Notes: generated by a model not told the origin, from the letters alone. 19,828 nt of DNA from an uncultured Clostridia bacterium (GCA_948505485.1 CAOPQH010000013.1:1-19828); one strand, 5' to 3'; numbered from the stretch's first letter, positions 8,822 through 16,125 are shown. Program-made: numbers and translations.

Positions 8822-9785
8822 CTAATTTAGTGCCTTCATTATATTTTCGGCAATCCTATTGATAACTGGAACTACAACACTATTTCCTGCTTGTTTATAT
8901 AACTTGCTATCTGCCATATCTGTTGGTAATTCATAATATTTTGGATAACCTTGTGCATAAAAACATTCTATTGGTGTTAGTTTTCTTATGCCAAATTTTG
9001 TTTTTATTAGCGGTACATTATGTCCGTCCTTCTCCCATATTTGCAGTCAATGTTGGCACTAAGTTACTTTGGTTTTTTCTTACATATTTTCTTCTCCATT
9101 GATACACTGTATTGTCATCATCCATTTCTTCTGTTAGTAATTTATATATATTGCCTTTGTATTTTCCTTCTGTATAATAATACTTATCATCAACTTTTGT
9201 ATCAAAATTAAAAACATCTTTTATATTTTTATCTAAAGCCGTCGGCATTGGCATTTGAAATCTGTCAAAATCTTCTTTATCTCTAAATGCTACAATATAA
9301 ATCCTTTCTCTATTTTGTGGTATATTGCCATATTCACAAGCATTTAATACTTGGCATTTTATTTTATCTTTATATCCCGCTTCATTTAGTCTATCAATTA
9401 TAGTTTTAAATGTATTTCCTTTATCATGGCCTACTAAGTTTTTTACATTCTCTAAAAATATTACTCTCGGTTTTCTTTCTTTAAAAATTCTTTCCATTTC
9501 AAAGAACAGATCTCCTGTTCTATCATCATCAAATCCTTTTCTATATCCTGCTACTGAAAAAGAAGTACAAGGGAATCCACCTACCATTATATCAAAATTT
9601 GGTATATCATTTACTTTAACATTGTGAATGTCTCTACAATCTACTTTATTCTTGAAGTTTTTTTCGTAAGTTTCTACCGCATATTTATCAAATTCATTAG
9701 CATATGCTATCTCACATTTATTTGTTTCTAAAAATCCTAAATCTATTCCGCCAACACCTGCAAAAAGGCTACAAATCTTATACAT
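8822..9785 (-). pseudogene. C5-cytosine DNA methyltransferase of the Bsp6I-type system, frameshifted
   Basis: The first frame (9785-9018) encodes 255 residues with the m5C methyltransferase motifs: CSLFAGVGGIDLGF (SAM site, motif I), GGFPCTSFSVAG (motif IV, catalytic Cys in PC), ENVKNL (motif VI) and QNRERIYIV (motif VIII). It stops after ...LTANMGEGRT. One base further the reading continues without a stop to 8822: GHNVPLIKTKFGIRKLTPIECFYAQGYP (motif IX) and KQAGNSVVVPVI (motif X), ending IMKALN. Deleting one base near 9026 (extra C on the coding strand) restores NMGEGGHNVP and a 320-residue protein, the usual size for this family. The partner is the restriction gene upstream. As written, the protein lacks motifs IX and X and should be inactive. 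Ribosome site AAGGAG before the ATG at 9785. Confidence 0.85.
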
Positions 9786-9807
9786 AATTATTTTCTCCTT
9801 ATCTTTT

Positions 9808-9819
9808 GCGGCACGCCGC
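9808..9819. promoter_or_regulatory. GC-rich palindrome of two GCNGC sites in the R-M spacer
   Basis: GCGGCACGCCGC: two inverted GCNGC pentamers separated by 2 bp, in otherwise AT-rich DNA, 22 bp before the methyltransferase start. GCNGC is the known Bsp6I recognition sequence, so this could be a methylation-sensitive control site or an RNA hairpin. Function is inferred. Confidence 0.45.
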
Positions 9820-9839
9820 GATTTTATTAGTTACAATAA

Positions 9840-9858
9840 CAGAGTAATTAACACTCTG
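9840..9858. promoter_or_regulatory. inverted repeat after the restriction gene
   Basis: CAGAGT (9840-9845) and ACTCTG (9853-9858) form a 6-bp stem with a 7-nt loop between the restriction and methyltransferase genes. With no T-run it is not a clear terminator; it may be an attenuator, a processing site or a regulator-binding site. Confidence 0.35.
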
Positions 9859-9862
9859 CCTT

Positions 9863-10387
9863 TCATCCTTTTTCAACTATCATTCCTCGTCTGATATTAA
9901 ATATCACAGTTGGTTCTAATTTCTTTGCATTTATTATTGATTCAATAATTCTTATATGTGGTCTTTTTCCTGCCTTTTGATAATCTCCTACTGTTGCTGT
10001 TTTTGATACTGGTATTTTCTTTAATTCTTCTGAATTTACACCAGTATCATATACAAACAACATATTTAAATCTAAGTCAAATCTTAAAAAGACTAAATCA
10101 TCAAAATCACATTTTGGTCCGAAACTACTTAAATCGTATTCATAATTGCTTGTAGCTTTAAACTCTATTTTTCTACCATCAAGAGATTTAGCATCTCCTC
10201 CTGAACTTTTATTCCAAAGAAGATTTAAACAATAGCAACCCATAGGTTCACTTATTGCATCTGGCATATTAATTCCTCTTGATACTAAACTTTTTACATA
10301 TGTATTTAAGTCTTTCCACTTAAAATATGCATCACATGTTTCTTGAATTCTTGGCTCGTCTATTTTTATTAAATATTCGTCATTCAT
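9863..10387 (-). CDS. Bsp6I-family type II restriction endonuclease (predicted GCNGC)
   Basis: 174 residues, the size expected for the family as I remember it. Recognised from the central block SSGGDAKSLDGRKIEFKATSNYEYDLSSFGPK (61-92): a PD-(D/E)XK-type core with Asp65 and Glu75-Phe-Lys77, followed by the family-typical ATSN...D.(S/T)SFGP and the later VNSEELKKIPVSKTATVGDQQ-like segment. Bsp6I cuts GC^NGC; target specificity here is inferred from family only. The gene lies 77 bp upstream of its cognate C5 methyltransferase, in the same direction. The frame is intact, which is notable because the methyltransferase is frameshifted as written. The start at 10387 has AGGTG upstream. No motif for a separate controller protein is seen. 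Confidence 0.82.
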   Translation of the reverse strand: MNDEYLIKIDEPRIQETCDAYFKWKDLNTYVKSLVSRGINMPDAISEPMGCYCLNLLWNKSSGGDAKSLDGRKIEFKATSNYEYDLSSFGPKCDFDDLVFLRFDLDLNMLFVYDTGVNSEELKKIPVSKTATVGDYQKAGKRPHIRIIESIINAKKLEPTVIFNIRRGMIVEKG

Positions 10388-10513
10388 TTATTCACCTATC
10401 TCGAGTGCTATTACTCCAAAAGCATTATATACTAAATCACAAAATATTTCTACACATTTCTATAATTTGTTACAACTTTTTTCTACTCGCAAATAATACA
10501 TTCCATTTTGATC

Positions 10514-10543
10514 ATTATAATAATATAACACGAAGTATCTGAA
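10514..10543 (-). promoter_or_regulatory. possible promoter of the restriction gene
   Basis: Minus strand TTCAGA (10543-10538), 18-bp spacer, TATAAT (10519-10514). The -35 overlaps the hairpin at 10530-10568. The resulting leader would be about 120 nt. Confidence 0.35.
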
Positions 10544-10568
10544 CTAATTATATTTTCAGACACTTCGT
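10530..10568. terminator. long hairpin, terminator-like
   Basis: ACGAAGTATCTGAA (10530-10543) pairs with TTCAGACACTTCGT (10555-10568) with a single mismatch and an 11-nt loop, followed on the plus strand by CTTTTTC. It lies between the orphan coding fragment and the restriction gene and may end transcription coming from the right. Confidence 0.6.
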
Positions 10569-10580
10569 CTTTTTCTCCAT

Positions 10581-10715
10581 TTAGATATCCTTATTTGCTA
10601 AAAAATTAACAAATTCTATAAACCAAGTTTCTCTGTAAAGTACTGTTGATGCTTTAACAAGAATAACAGGAAAATTTTTGATGTGCCATTCAGAATAATT
10701 GAATAATATATTATA
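10581..10715 (-). pseudogene. orphan C-terminal coding fragment
   Basis: A minus-strand frame of 44 codons, opening after a stop at 10718-10716 and closing at TAA 10583-10581. It contains protein-like sequence: SEWHIKNFPVILVKASTV, then YRETWFIEFVNFLANKDI. It has no ATG, GTG or TTG start and no ribosome site, so it looks like the remaining 3' end of a gene. The family is not recognised. It lies just past the end of the penicillin-binding-protein fragment, with the hairpin at 10530-10568 a little downstream. It could be debris of an ancestral neighbour lost when the restriction system arrived; that is inference. Confidence 0.45.
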
Positions 10716-10768
10716 TTATAATTCTAACAATAAATTACTAATTATAAAAATAATTATATCACATTATA

Positions 10769-10788
10769 ATACTGTCAATGTAGACAGG
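10769..10788. promoter_or_regulatory. small hairpin with overlapping TTGACA, after the PBP gene
   Basis: CTGTC/GACAG with a 6-nt loop lies just past the stop of the PBP 3' fragment. On the minus strand the same bases give TTGACA followed by two overlapping TATAAT-like hexamers, so it could be a weak terminator or a promoter reading left. Spacing to the -10 candidates is not ideal. Confidence 0.3.
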
Positions 10789-10800
10789 GAGTATTTTATT

Positions 10801-11112
10801 TTAATATTTCACAAAAATTTTATTACCTTTATTTATCTTAATTCCTTCAACTGGAGTTTGCTCTTTAATTATTGTATTTTCTTCATCTAAACTTTCTTTG
10901 TTTTCTTCTGTAATTCCTTCAATATTTAATTCTAATCCTATGTCTTTTACTGTTTTATCTGCCTCTTTTATAGACATTCCTATTAAATTTGGTACACTTA
11001 CTTCTTCCACTTTTTCTATTTCTTCTTGATTTCCCTGAACAACTTCTAAATATGGTAAAACCTCACTAAAAACTTGACCTCCTACTGGTGCTGCCACACC
11101 ACCTCCTTGGTG
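10801..11112 (-). pseudogene. 3' part of the split SpoVD-type penicillin-binding protein gene (PASTA end)
   Basis: This is the displaced C-terminal part of the gene whose 5' part is at 18078-19782. From the shared core it reads HQGGGVAAPVGGQVFSEVLPYLE, the end of the transpeptidase domain. One PASTA domain follows (VSVPNLIGMSIKEADKTVK ... INKGNKIFVKY), then the stop at 10801. The frame is open up to an ATG at 11151 inside the element, which would add 13 element-encoded residues; that ATG is not the native start. Joining at the 13-bp core adds 99 residues to the first 568 of the 5' part, in frame, giving 667 residues, a typical SpoVD length. As it stands the fragment lacks the whole catalytic domain. 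It might be transcribed by read-through from the recombinase gene ending at 11169. Confidence 0.92.
11100..11112. other. left attachment junction, 13-bp core
   Basis: CACCTCCTTGGTG, identical to 18078-18090. On the gene strand it encodes His-Gln-Gly-Gly plus one base, in the same phase at both junctions, so recombination between the copies rebuilds the reading frame. Confidence 0.9.
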
Positions 11113-11126
11113 CATTTTGTCGCTAC
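11113..11126 (+). repeat. attP arm at the left element end
   Basis: CATTTTGTCGCTAC, directly inside the core. It is the reverse complement, at 13 of 14 positions, of the bases inside the other junction (18057-18070). Both arms flank the core in the circular form, as expected for serine-recombinase half-sites. Confidence 0.75.
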
Positions 11127-11168
11127 ACAAAGTTGAACTTAATTTTAACATTGATTGTAGCTATAGTT

Positions 11169-12882
11169 TTATGCTTCTTTTACTCTTTCAAAGATACTTG
11201 TTTTATTTTCATCTTCTATGTATTCTAATATTTTATCTAATTCATCCATAAACTTAAAATGAATGGTTATTTTTTTATTTTCATGTACTTCTATGTAATC
11301 AATTAACTCTGTTATAATATCTCTGTCTATTTCCGTTATGTTCTTATGTGCTTTAAAGTTTTTTATCCATAGGCTATTACCATTTATAATTTCTTCTTGT
11401 TTTTCTTTTTGTTTATCCAAATTCGCCATTATTTCTTTTATTTTTTCAGTGTCTTGTTCATATTTGTGTTTATACTCTAAATATTCCTCTTTTGTTATAT
11501 AATCGTTTTTCCAATCTTCATATAAACATCTTTTCAAATTATTTAATTTTTCTATCTCTTTTTCTTTTGCTTGTTTTATATTCTCCATATTTTCATTTGC
11601 TAATTTTTTTGTAGTAGACTTATTAATTTGCTCTAATAATTTTTCAATATCAATAAGTAAATCTATATGTAATTTAATAGACTCCAATACTGCCTTTTCT
11701 AATTCTTCCACTTTTAGAGTATGTTTTGTGCATAACTTGTTTGACTTTTTTCTGTATGTGCCACATATGTAATATTCGTAAACAGTACCACTTTTGTTTT
11801 TACAATATTTTTTATGCATTGCTCTCCCACAATCTGCACACTTTAACATTCCCGCCCACATACTTAGGCTTCCACTATCTTGTACTCTTGTATCTACTTT
11901 TCTTAATCCTTGTGCCTTTTCGAACAATTCTTTATCTATAATTGATTCATGCATATTTTCTACTGTAATCCATTCATCTTCTGGTACTTGCTCTACTTTA
12001 TGAACTTTATAACTTTTTACTCTTCTTTTACCTTGTGTAACATTTCCTATGTATATATCATTTTTCAAAATATTTCTAACTGTAGATGGACACCAAGAAT
12101 AATCTTCTTGCAAAATTTTAGCATTATTATAATTTTGATTTAACTTTTTCTTTTTATAACCTGTTGGATTTAAAACTCCCATATCATTTAATCTATGACA
12201 TATACTTAGATTTCCTAAACCTTCATTTACCTTCCATTCAAAAATTTTCCTTACAATTTCGGCTGACTCTTTATCAATGATTAACTTATGATTATCTTCT
12301 GGATTTTTAATATATCCATAAGATGCAAATGCTCCTACAAATTCTCCGTTTCTTTTTTCTTCCATTTAGTGCTGACCTTATTTTTATTGACGTATCTCTA
12401 CAGTACTCATCATTTATTAAGTTCTTAAATGGTACTAATATTGTATTTGTGCTTGTAGGATTTTTAAAGCTATCTACACTATCATTGATAGCAATAAACC
12501 TAATATTAAATAACGGAAATATTTGCTCTATGTAATTACCAACCTCTATGTAGTTTCTTCCAAGTCTTGATAAATCTTTAACTAGTACACAATTTATATT
12601 TCCTTTTCTCATATCTTCTAGTAACCTTTGAAATCCAGGTCTATTAAAATCTGTTCCTGTGTAACCGTCATCAACATAAGTATCATAAACAATCAAATCA
12701 TCATGTTCTTCAATAAATTCATTTAATAATGCTTTTTGGCTTGTTATACTGTTACTTTCACTCTTATCTTCTCCATTGTCACTATCTTCTTGTGAAAGCC
12801 TTATATATACTGCAACTGACCATATTTTTACTTTATTGTTATTTGAATTTTCTGAAGAATATTTTGATTTTCTTCCAGCCAT
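11169..12882 (-). pseudogene. large serine recombinase (resolvase/recombinase/zinc-ribbon), frameshifted
   Basis: Two overlapping frames make one protein of about 570 residues. Frame 1 (12882-12307) holds the catalytic resolvase domain: VAVYIRLSQEDSD with the nucleophile Ser, DDGYTGTDFNRPGFQRL, and CVLVKDLSRLGRNYIEVG. Frame 2 (12365-11169) holds the recombinase domain (GEFVGAFASYGYIKNPED...), a four-Cys zinc ribbon (LKCADCGRAM ... YYICGTYRKKSNKLC), a long coiled coil and a DUF4368-like end (ELIDYIEVHENKKITIHFKF). Removing one A from the A6 run (bases 12353-12358) joins them as GRKRNGEFVGAF. The join needs a +1 shift; a -1 slip would not work. Frame 2 has its own ATG with a weak AAGG upstream, so two separate polypeptides are conceivable. 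The gene ends 57 bp from the attachment core. Family: TnpX/TndX/SpoIVCA type. Ribosome site GGGAGGGAAG before the ATG at 12882. Confidence 0.88.
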
Positions 12883-12913
12883 TATTATTCTTCCCTCCCT
12901 TCTCTATATAGTA

Positions 12914-12943
12914 TAACGTGTCCAAATTAGAAAATCAGCCCAT
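12914..12943 (-). repeat. 30-bp repeat, copy A
   Basis: Matches 17618-17647 at 24 of 30 positions without gaps; on the minus strand both begin ATGGGC and end CACGTTA. It lies between the TnpW-like gene and the recombinase. Role unknown; possibly a regulator site or an RNA leader. Confidence 0.5.
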
Positions 12944-13004
12944 GTCTCTAAAACTGTTAAGATTTATCTGTTACAGCTTCAGTATACAAACTTGCAAAGC
13001 AATG

Positions 13005-13154
13005 TTACTTTCCTATTTTTTGTCTTAAAACATTTATCATGCATTCCTTAATTTTTTTATCATTTTCAGAATATTTAAATTCAACAGTCATATTTCCAAC
13101 TTGCAATTGATATAAATCTTTATTATTAACTAGACATCTAGAGCTTTGTTTCAT
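13005..13154 (-). CDS. TnpW-like small transposon protein
   Basis: 49 residues, MKQSSRCLVNNKDLYQLQVG then NMTVEFKYSENDKKIKECMI and a basic end. AGAGGT lies about 10 bp upstream of the ATG. It resembles the very small TnpW-type proteins coded just upstream of recombinases in clostridial Tn4451-type elements (a short beta-hairpin 'xxVGxxxxxVxxxYS' followed by one helix). Its role is not established; a directionality or accessory factor for the recombinase is a reasonable guess. It lies 122 bp upstream of the recombinase start, same direction, with the 30-bp repeat copy A in the gap. The family match is from memory and weak for so short a protein; the coding call rests on the clean frame and ribosome site. 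Confidence 0.5.
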   Translation of the reverse strand: MKQSSRCLVNNKDLYQLQVGNMTVEFKYSENDKKIKECMINVLRQKIGK

Positions 13155-13303
13155 ATTTCAATTACCTCTTTATTTTTTGATATTTAAGTTTATTATGTTG
13201 GAAAAAATTTTATTACTTTTTCCACTCTATTAAGTAAATGTCACTTAAAACTCAAAAATCGGTAATTTTTTAAAAATCTCTTTAAATTTTTATGAAAATC
13301 CAC

Positions 13304-13338
13304 AAAAAAATAACCAGATAATTAGTTTTTTACTAATT
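13304..13338 (-). terminator. rho-independent terminator
   Basis: On the minus strand AATTAGT, 5-nt loop, ACTAATT (13338-13320), followed by a run of seven Ts (13310-13304). It lies about 100 bp past the gene at 13435-13911. A 20-codon stop-free stretch just before it (CCKDDSQCIENQDSTDLVTE, stop at 13358) has no start codon and may be a gene remnant. Confidence 0.7.
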
Positions 13339-13434
13339 TCCAGCTATCTTTTTCTTCTTATTCTGTTACTAAATCAGTTGAATCTTGATTTTCAATACAT
13401 TGGCTATCATCTTTACAACATGTATTTTATATAA

Positions 13435-13911
13435 TTATATATTATTAAATTTGGTAATTATAATTTGTTGCATTTTTTTAACTTCTAACATTACAGGTTT
13501 ATTACTTAAAATATCATTATATGTTTTAATCTGATCTGTAAATTTTATAATCTTTTCATCTAATTTATTAAAGTAATAATTAGGGGCTGGTATTACTAAT
13601 GGAAAAGAAATTGGAAACGATATTCCACCTTTTTTATAATGTTGAAAGCTTACTAACGATACACTATGTTTCTGGGCATTATATGCACCTCTAAATGCTT
13701 GTTCATAATTACCTTCATTTTCGTCATATATTACACCTACAGATTTTAATCTATCTAAGCAACTTCCTATCCATAATAAAGTTGTTCCTAAACTATTATA
13801 TATCTCTTTATAATTTTGATTATTATTTTTTATCGAATCATTTATAACTTGTTCTAATTCATTTACAGATTTTTCTAGACTATAAATAATTTCATTTTTA
13901 TCTGCTATCAT
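13435..13911 (-). CDS. hypothetical protein, element cargo, possibly HEPN-like
   Basis: 158 residues, no signal peptide or membrane segment, mostly helical by composition. I do not recognise the family. The segment LWIGSCLDRLK (46-56) followed by AFRGAYNAQKHS (92-103) recalls helical proteins with an Arg...Lys-His pair such as HEPN domains, but the spacing Arg-x7-His does not fit the usual HEPN R-x4-6-H, so this is only a suggestion. The C-terminal third is amphipathic helix. It stands between the ADP-ribosyltransferase-like module and the recombinase, same direction, with its own terminator about 100 bp downstream. The start at 13911 has AAGG upstream and a TATAAT about 25 bp before the ATG. 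Confidence 0.65.
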   Translation of the reverse strand: MIADKNEIIYSLEKSVNELEQVINDSIKNNNQNYKEIYNSLGTTLLWIGSCLDRLKSVGVIYDENEGNYEQAFRGAYNAQKHSVSLVSFQHYKKGGISFPISFPLVIPAPNYYFNKLDEKIIKFTDQIKTYNDILSNKPVMLEVKKMQQIIITKFNNI

Positions 13912-14060
13912 ATAGTTACCTTCTATTCTTATATTATAATTTTAAATAGTAAGTATAAATAATTCAGTTAAACAAATTACTATTCTTCTTTGATATATCA
14001 AAATTTGCTATTGAATCTATTTTAGTTATATTATTACTTTACGCGTTTTAGTATCTTTAC

Positions 14061-14279
14061 CTATTCTTCAATATTATATCCTCTAATCTTCAAAAATTCA
14101 TTTATATCATTCATAAGCCATCCATTACCTTGTGTATGTAGCATATCATACCCATCATATAAATACTTTAATACTCCATACTTTTCAAACAATTCATATG
14201 TTTCTTGTCCTGTAAGTTTATTTTCTTCTTTGAAAATTTCAATACAAAATACAATAAAATCATTTATTTTCTTTTCCAT
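14061..14279 (-). CDS. DUF3791-like small protein
   Basis: 72 residues. The pattern FIVFCIEIFKEENKLTGQETYELFEKYGV, then LYDGYDMLHTQG and DINEFLKIRGY, matches the DUF3791 family, small helical proteins often coded next to DUF3990. The start chosen is the ATG at 14279, which has GGGGGAT just upstream and follows the stop of the preceding gene by 1 bp; the ATG at 14291 lies inside that gene and has no ribosome site. It is the last gene of a tightly coupled three-gene run. The family function is unknown; as the small partner of an ADP-ribosyltransferase-like protein, an antitoxin or immunity role is a reasonable but untested inference. Confidence 0.75.
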   Translation of the reverse strand: MEKKINDFIVFCIEIFKEENKLTGQETYELFEKYGVLKYLYDGYDMLHTQGNGWLMNDINEFLKIRGYNIEE

Positions 14280-14280
14280 A

Positions 14281-14517
14281 TTATCCCCCATAAACAGTAT
14301 ATTTTCCTGTTTCTTTTTCTTCTAAAAACATTCTAAATAAATCATAATTACTATAATACCACATTTTTGTTTCTTCTTTTTCTAGTGCTTTATATAGTTT
14401 AGAATGATACAATAAATTCATTGCTTCTTCATAACTAATATTAAAGTAATTTTTTATACTATCACATAATGTTTGTACTATTATAAACATCATACAAGTA
14501 AATTTACCTTCACTCAT
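14281..14517 (-). CDS. small DUF3990-associated protein, second DUF3791-like partner
   Basis: 78 residues from the ATG at 14517. That ATG overlaps the TGA of the DUF3990 gene and has GAGG upstream; an in-frame GTG at 14526 is the less likely alternative. Contains TCMMFIIVQTLCDSIKNYFN, then SYEEAMNLLYHSKLYKALEKEETKMWYYSNYDLFRMFLEE. Helical, no membrane segment. The register of 'F.. ..L...Y.IS.EEA..LL..S..Y..L...ET..W......L...F' is like a diverged DUF3791 or a protein commonly coded beside it. Its position, sandwiched and overlapping, ties it to the same function as its neighbours. Family assignment is tentative. Confidence 0.65.
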   Translation of the reverse strand: MSEGKFTCMMFIIVQTLCDSIKNYFNISYEEAMNLLYHSKLYKALEKEETKMWYYSNYDLFRMFLEEKETGKYTVYGG

Positions 14518-15025
14518 CTTCCTCACCTACTTCAATAGTTTCTATATATTTTACACATTCTAACGATTTTAATGTATGAAATGAAATTTGATTTGATAAT
14601 AAATATGTCTTAAGCCTTTTGATTGTTTCCTCCATGTCATAAACTCCATTTTCATAACTTACTAAAACTTGATATAAATTATCATCAGCTACTGGTCCTA
14701 TTACAATATCATATTGATGCACAAGTTCATTACTCTGTCTATTCTTAAATACAAATTTCAACCATTCTTCTGTTGCTGCTTCAAAGTTTAATATATTTAG
14801 GTCTTCATTTTCTGTATATTCATAAATATTAACATATCTTTTTATATTTTCATCTCTTTTTTCTTCTTGCATTCTTCCTTTTTTTATTTTTGTCCATCTT
14901 TTTGCTTGACTAATATCTGTTGTTGTATAAAAACCTTTTCCAAAATCTGTTCTATAATTTAATATTTCTAAACTTGGTTTTTCTACAATAAATGTGCTAC
15001 CATGATATACTTTCAAATTTATCAT
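14510..15025 (-). CDS. DUF3990 protein, ADP-ribosyltransferase-like
   Basis: 171 residues from the ATG at 15025 (MINLKVYHGS...). An upstream ATG at 15046 abuts the -10 hexamer, would lie at or before the transcription start and has no ribosome site, while the chosen ATG has AAAGAAAGTGAG before it. The N-terminal VYHGS supplies a His, and FGKGFYTTTDISQAKRW supplies a Tyr in the second motif, as in H-Y-E type ADP-ribosyltransferases. A later acidic site near YDIVIGPVADDNLYQ would be the third element. The family (DUF3990) is known from sequence only; my placing it in the ART fold is from memory and the motif order. Overlap by 8 bp with the next gene shows coupling. In a mobile element this looks like a toxin-antitoxin or anti-phage module; that role is inferred. 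Confidence 0.75.
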   Translation of the reverse strand: MINLKVYHGSTFIVEKPSLEILNYRTDFGKGFYTTTDISQAKRWTKIKKGRMQEEKRDENIKRYVNIYEYTENEDLNILNFEAATEEWLKFVFKNRQSNELVHQYDIVIGPVADDNLYQVLVSYENGVYDMEETIKRLKTYLLSNQISFHTLKSLECVKYIETIEVGEEDE

Positions 15026-15046
15026 CTCACTTTCTTTGTTTTTCAT

Positions 15047-15075
15047 ATATTATCACAAATTACTTTTATTATCAA
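15047..15075 (-). promoter_or_regulatory. promoter of the DUF3990 operon
   Basis: Minus strand TTGATA (15075-15070), 17-bp spacer, TAATAT (15052-15047) with extended -10 TG. It settles the gene start, because the first ATG lies immediately after the -10. Confidence 0.6.
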
Positions 15076-15181
15076 TATTTCTATTATTTCCTTACAACAA
15101 AATTATTAAATACTTTTTACAAAACTTATAATTCAATCATATCAATATTCATAAGCATTTTGGATTAAATTTATGTTAGTA

Positions 15182-15210
15182 TTGTAATTTTATGTAAAAT
15201 ATTATATAAT
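15182..15210 (+). promoter_or_regulatory. promoter of the TPM-lemA operon
   Basis: TTGTAA (15182-15187), 17-bp spacer, TATAAT (15205-15210), about 80 bp before the ATG. It diverges from the DUF3990 promoter. Confidence 0.65.
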
Positions 15211-15255
15211 ATTTAATAGGTAAGCTTTTGGCTTATTTAACATATATCAAAATAA

Positions 15256-15271
15256 TCAGATTGTAATCTGA
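15256..15271. promoter_or_regulatory. perfect inverted repeat in the TPM leader
   Basis: TCAGATTGTAATCTGA: 7-bp arms around GT, just before the ribosome site AAAGGAAGG. A smaller stem TAAGC/GCTTA lies upstream in the same leader. It could be an operator or an RNA hairpin that tunes translation. Confidence 0.4.
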
Positions 15272-15289
15272 GAAAGGAAGGAAAAAGTT

Positions 15290-16060
15290 ATGAACAAAAA
15301 ACGGATAATTTCATATGTGATGTTACTCATGGTATTTACTACTCTTATGAGTATGCTTACTGGATGTACTACATCTGAAAAAATCCCAATCCCAAAAGTT
15401 GAGAAAGATATTTACATCTATGATGAAGATAATATCATCGATGACGATTTAGAAAAAGAGCTCAACAAAATGCTAGTAGAACTCGAAGAAAAGACAGAAG
15501 CAGAATTTGCCGTTGTGTCGGTAGAAAGTTTACTTGACAGAAGTATTGAAGATTATGCAAATAATTTATTTAATACTTTGGGCATAGGCAAAAAAGAAAA
15601 AGATAATGGAGTATTACTTTTATTCTCTCGGTCTGATGAAAAAGTTAGACTTGAAATCGGAAGAGGGTTAGAAGGATGCTTAAACGACTCAAAATGCGGT
15701 CGAATTCTTGATGACTACTTTGTCCCTCACCGTGAAAACGATGAATATACTGAGGCGACAAAACTTACTGTCAATGCAGTTTTAAAAGTTCTCTGTGAGG
15801 AATATGACATTGCAATAACCGGATTGAATACCGAATCAATTCAAATTGAAGAACCAGATGAATTAACAGCAGGTCAATGGTTTATTATTATAGTAATAAT
15901 TATAATTCTACTTATTGTTCTTGAGTGTATTACAGGTCACATCTTTGGAGATGGAATTGTATTTATTATTTTAGAATGTATTGGCGATAGTAGTTCTTCT
16001 GGATCTAGTGGAGGTGGATTCGGTGGTGGATTCTCCGGAGGAGGTGGTGCCTCACGATAG
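15290..16060 (+). CDS. TPM-domain (YgcG-like) lipoprotein
   Basis: 256 residues. A type II signal peptide with lipobox LTGC, lipidated Cys26, then a TPM (TLP18.3/Psb32/MOLO-1) domain at about 40-172 (IYIYDEDNIIDDDLEKELNK ... KDNGVLLLFSRSDEKVRLEIGRGLEG ... DDYFVPHRENDEYTEAT). A membrane segment follows at about 197-215, and the Gly/Ser-rich tail GGGFGGGFSGGGGASR is typical of the YgcG type. The TPM fold is extracytoplasmic here; roles reported for the family range from phosphatase-like activity to assembly or repair of membrane complexes, so no reaction is assigned. LemA follows 65 bp downstream, the usual partner. Base and codon use is visibly more GC-rich than the flanking genes (for example GGAAGAGGGTTAGAAGGATG), pointing to recent acquisition. 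Ribosome site AAAGGAAGG. Confidence 0.88.
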   Translation: MNKKRIISYVMLLMVFTTLMSMLTGCTTSEKIPIPKVEKDIYIYDEDNIIDDDLEKELNKMLVELEEKTEAEFAVVSVESLLDRSIEDYANNLFNTLGIGKKEKDNGVLLLFSRSDEKVRLEIGRGLEGCLNDSKCGRILDDYFVPHRENDEYTEATKLTVNAVLKVLCEEYDIAITGLNTESIQIEEPDELTAGQWFIIIVIIIILLIVLECITGHIFGDGIVFIILECIGDSSSSGSSGGGFGGGFSGGGGASR

Positions 16061-16125
16061 CAAATTGAATATGGAAATTGTAAATCAAAAACAAGAAATT
16101 AAAAACAATTAGGAGGTAATTTACA

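Noticed and set aside
9018..9785. A naturally short 255-residue methyltransferase
   Set aside because: Motifs IX and X lie intact in the next frame immediately downstream, so the short form is a frameshift product.
10801..11151. A free-standing PASTA-domain gene starting at ATG 11151
   Set aside because: The first 13 residues are element sequence; the rest continues the split PBP in frame from the shared core.
12345..12365. Programmed -1 frameshift at A-AAA-AAG in the recombinase
   Set aside because: The heptamer is present in the first frame, but a -1 slip leads to the third frame, not to the one holding the recombinase domain; a +1 shift is needed.
13358..13420. A small Cys-rich peptide gene (CCKDDSQCIENQDSTDLVTE)
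   Set aside because: The frame is closed by a stop just upstream and has no start codon or ribosome site; at most a remnant.
13960..14050. Short frame ITKIDSIANFDISKKNSNLF on the minus strand
   Set aside because: Bounded by stops, no start codon, and too short to separate from chance in AT-rich DNA.
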